Source of the DNA: Toxonevra muliebris
Taxonomy: Eukaryota; Arthropoda; Insecta; Diptera; Pallopteridae
Direction: 5' to 3'
Assembly: GCA_963691655.1 (NCBI GenBank)
Contig: OY829326.1
Location: 16,790,878-16,854,877 of the forward strand
Length of the DNA stretch: 64,000 nucleotides
Below the pieces are notes generated by a model. It saw only the letters and a list, made by a program, of their open reading frames with translations, ran no database searches and was not told the origin of the DNA. The translations under genes and the position numbers were made by a program. Below are positions 60,483-64,000 of this stretch, in pieces. Positions within the stretch are counted from its first letter, which is position 1. Each line of letters begins with the position of its first letter.

Positions 60483-61300
60483 TAATGTATACAGCTGATA
60501 TACCAACAACTACAGATACATTAATTGGTACCTTTGCCGATGACACGGTCGTAATGGCATCAGACAAATTTTCTAAATGAAGCAGCCAAAAATTTACAAC
60601 AAGCTCTGGATAAAATCAGCCAATGGACAAGAGATTGGAAAATAAAAGTTAATGAGTCCAAATCAGCCTATGTCACATATGCGTTGCGTCAAAAAACTAG
60701 CAACCTACACATTCATCTCAACTGTGCTCGAATACCCAATGCCGAGTCAGTAAGGTATCTAGGACTGCAACTAGCTGCAACACTGGACTGGAAACACCAT
60801 GTTAAACAAAAGGCTACGCAAATTCAACTAAGACAAAAAGAAATGTTCTGGTTGATAGGGAAACACTTCAAACTCAACTTATACTGTAATCTGGACGTAT
60901 GGCATCCAACTATGGGGATGCAGTAAACAATCAAACAGGCTAGTCATACAACGTTGCCAAAATAAATTTATCCGTGTAATAACTGACGCATATCGATATG
61001 TCACAAATGGAGAACTGCACAATGATGATCTTAAAATGACGAACATGCGATGAAACACGAAAGAAGATTACTTCAGCATATCAATATCGAACCTATTCAA
61101 CTTTTAGATACTACGCATGAATTAAGACGCCTCAAAAGAATAAAACCACAAGATCTAGTGCACTGAAATTCAGATATCCAAATTATGGTGCAGAATAATC
61201 ATTCTTGTATTCCACATTCGTTTACATAACTGTAGCAACATCCTCCCTAGTAATAATTTATTAATTACCTAACCATTAAATAAAAAAAAATAAAAAAATA

Positions 61301-64000
61301 TTTCTTTGTTTCTTTTTGTAAATATATCCGCTTCTAACGCGTGGTGGAAAGACTAAAAAAAATATTGTACACATTTCGGACTTTACTACCTTTCAAATAC
61401 TTAAAATTAAATTCGCCAAGGCTCAAAATTGTTTTCTGTTTTAAATTTTAGTCGTTCCAGGACGAAAACTTAAATAAAAAATCTTTAATTTTCAAAGCTA
61501 GACAAACTGTAAATGCAAGATTGCTTAGTAGTACTTTTTCTTTTTGAATCAGATGTCAAACAGTGTAATTAAGAATGATATTTTTTTATTAAAAATAATT
61601 CAAGAGTTTTTTGTATGATTTAGAAAGTCTACTCTTTTTGCAATCGCAAAAGAAACGACTGCATTATTTCTTATTTACTTCATAAAGAATATTTGAGGAA
61701 AACTGTCAAAAAATAAATCGAAACTGTATACGCTAGATGCATTTCAATTCTATAGAAGAAACCTAAACAAAAGTCAGCTTTTTGCTGAGCTGCTGAAGAT
61801 TGCACATTCGAAACAGTTGAACTTGTAGAACTATAAAACTGCAGCTGTACTCATAAATACATAAATCTCATAAAAGAAACCCTCTTTAATCTGGCTAATG
61901 ATTGTCAATTTCAATAGTTTTCAATAAAGAAATGTATCGCATTTGTGTTTGTGAAATAACTCAAAATTTTTCCAACTAATAATAAACAATTTAATTACAG
62001 ATATTCAGGAATATAACTTTCCAAGTTCTTATCCTTGCATTAAATAAGAATTTCAAGTAACCTCAATTACATATTATATGCTAGTATTGTAGTATCATTG
62101 TAATAGTAATAGCAAAGCTACTCATCACATCGGTACTTTCTTATATTTATAGTTTTCAAACGAATTTATTCTCACACACACATATGTATATGTGCATATA
62201 CCCACACACAAATATTTAGTATGTGTGCGCTTTTGCAAGAGTAAACTCGTACCATGTAATAGCATTCAAACCACAATACAAATGTTTTAATTTTATGTTA
62301 TGGCAAGTTAACATTTTCTTGGAAGGATTAAAGACAACCCACGCACTTATACCAATACACACTCACACACACATTCACACACACATGTATGTGCAAATAT
62401 GATACTTTAAAATTCAGAACATTTGAGAATGCCATAAACAACACATACACACACGCACACACACACATTCACTCTCACACATTCCTGCCATAAGAAATAC
62501 TGCTAACATTTACTATTCAGAAAAGGGCATTGTGCATATGTATAGCAAGTGTATCTAAAACAGAAAAAGGCGTGAGTGGCAACATAATGTACTAGTTATT
62601 TTGAAAACAAACAAAAAAAAAAAAAAACATACTACATACTTACAAGAAAAGAAAAAAAACATAAAGTTGTAATTAAAATGCAAAATGTTTGCAGACTTTT
62701 AGGCGTTATACTCTGTTTCTTAAACATACTTCTTTATATTGAATATATCCATGTACTTGTGTGTGTATTCATTGTGGCATTTTCATTTTAATGAAAACAA
62801 ATGGGAAATTACTTGCGGTTTTACTTAACAAATATATTTAAATGTTTCTTGATTCTTTAAATATTCTTAAGAATAAACACCAGCGTCACATATAGAGGCA
62901 AAGAAAAATATATATAAAATATAAGTAGAAAGTTTTCATTTGTTGAAAATATCTATTTTATTTAAACTTTTACTGACAATATCTCAATTCAATTTCAACA
63001 AAAACAGAATCTTTGATTCTTTGATGTTGAGCTCAAAGATATTTCATGTTTACTTAGTATTTCTTTAAGAGCGTTTTTCTCCCGTTTAGGGGTGGGCCGT
63101 ATTTAATATGAATTATCAAACACAAGTATACAGTATATTGTTTTAAAGATGTTAGCTGCATTTAATCCCTACCAGCATGGCAACTAATATTTTTCTAAAA
63201 CAAAAAAAAAAAGAAAACAATTTGAGCACATACTTAGCAAACAATTTTAAATAACCTCAAATAACTAGATTTATTAAATCTCGTTTTTAAGTTATTTTTG
63301 TGGTTATTTATGTGTGTATGTTGCTTGCCAAATGTCAGTTTAAAAGTTAGCAAGTTAATATCTGTTGTAATATTTAAAAACCAGTTAAACAGAGATGGGA
63401 TAAAATGCTTAAAAAATATATATACTTACATTTTAAAAGGTTTATGACTTAAACGGTAACCTTTTATTTTAAAAATTACACGCTTATAGATTCTTTGAGT
63501 AAACATAAAGAGTTTTTTTTTTTAGAGATTAGCTTAAAAAAAAGTCAAAAATATTAACCTTTTTCCCCTTTTGCAATAAAATGTTACTTAGTAAGTGTCT
63601 CAAGTCATTATCCCATAATTTAGGGATTAAAATGTACTAATTTTTTGTATTTTTTTGAAGAATATCAAATTATATATATATATATATAGTCTAGCATGAT
63701 AAAAGAGAATATGCGAGGGTAGAAATTTGTGTGAGAAGCACAAAAATTACAAGAAACAATATTTTTTTGTTCAATTTTCTAAGAAATTTTTAAGCACTTA
63801 ATTCTTGATACTTTAATATAATAGCAAGAACCTATTACATTGCATTGGGCGAATTAAAGCTATTTGTTGTTATAATTTTCTCAGAAAGAGACTTTTACTG
63901 GACTGCTCGTTTTCTCTTTTTTAACATTTTTTAACGTAGCAGCTAAAAAACTGAATTTTCTTTAAAGCCTAAAAGTATGCAGACAGTGTCAGCCATTCTA
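61301..64000. other. AT-rich noncoding stretch with CA repeats
   Basis: No gene seen. CA-rich runs at about 62172-62207, 62360-62385 and 62448-62467, poly-A at 62613-62627, and a TA run at about 63672-63689. Confidence 0.6.

Larger units (their letters stand above)
59222..61300 (+). pseudogene. jockey-like LINE ORF2 and 3' tail, interrupted by a DNA transposon
   Basis: The 5'-truncated LINE begins at the fingers of the reverse transcriptase (LKYIPECYKTA, then SSYRPISLLPSISKLFEKLL), followed by FQFGFRNGPSSINQTHRV, motif A VFLDVSQAFDRVWHEGLIY (about 59545-59590) and motif B GVSQGSVLGPLIYI. A 723-bp insertion (59760-60482) splits the next codons. It resumes with MYTADIPTTTDTLIGTFADD (motif C, about 60530-60548), a shift, ISQWTRDWKIKVNESKS, RYLGLQLAATLDWKHHVK and, after a deletion/shift, YGIQLWGCSKQSN, ending RRLKRIKPQDLVH and stop near 61167. 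An A-rich tail lies at about 61280-61299. No RNase H domain, as in the jockey clade. Besides the insertion, several frameshifts make it non-functional. Confidence 0.93.

Noticed and set aside
1..64000. CRISPR arrays, bacterial operons, rRNA genes
   Set aside because: No direct-repeat/spacer array, no operon-like gene packing and no rRNA signature; the window is eukaryotic.

Overview
The window is eukaryotic, AT-rich and almost free of host genes. It looks like intronic or intergenic DNA of a higher fly (Diptera, Brachycera), probably a calyptrate or tephritid-like species. The basis is long CAA/CAG, CA/TG and ATGT microsatellites, frequent poly-A/T tracts, and the mobile-element families present: jockey-like LINEs, RNase H-bearing LINEs, rosa-type DD41D mariner, maT-type DD37D, hAT MITEs, and a tRNA-derived SINE of a type common in flies. 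The species call is an inference. I found no intact protein-coding gene, no rRNA or canonical tRNA gene, and no CRISPR array. Long open frames outside the elements below are low-complexity translations of microsatellites and homopolymers.

Layout. 1-12 kb: noncoding DNA with an 11-bp minisatellite (2050-2558), a SINE directly beside it (2594-2855), two decayed LINE RNase H fragments (5145-5962 minus; 6930-7330 plus), trinucleotide repeats near 8.1-8.3 kb, a poly-G tract at 9.43 kb and a perfect hairpin at 10.6 kb. 12-18 kb: a Tc1-like element with double (IR/DR-type) termini (12179-13791), an unclassified inverted-repeat element (15322-16984) and a possible solo LTR with a 74-bp tandem repeat (17.1-17.8 kb). 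22-36 kb: a third RNase H LINE fragment, two opposite-orientation copies of one hAT MITE (23631-24373 and 34081-34848), a Tc1-like element (31414-33275) containing a pogo/Tigger-like element (31646-32506), and a full-length but frameshifted DD34D mariner (35063-36383). 39-49 kb: a jockey-like LINE remnant (39695-40982) abutting a reverse-oriented RpS19 processed-pseudogene fragment (40987-41220), a second SINE copy (41255-41556), a rosa-like DD41D mariner (45015-46296) and a maT-like DD37D element (47523-48752). 52-61 kb: a TTAA-flanked MITE (52734-53422) and a jockey-like LINE (59222-61300) interrupted inside its reverse transcriptase by a 723-bp DNA transposon with a TAA target duplication. 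The remainder is microsatellite-rich noncoding DNA.

The genes do not form a pathway. The window records repeated transposition: at least six lineages of the Tc1/mariner/pogo supergroup, plus hAT, TTAA-type and CACTA-like DNA elements, LINEs, SINEs and one LINE-style processed pseudogene. Two nested insertions (pogo-like in Tc1-like; CACTA-like in jockey-like) fix relative ages. Every recognisable coding region is broken, so all are annotated as pseudogenes or mobile elements. Family names rest on motif recognition from memory; no database search was run.
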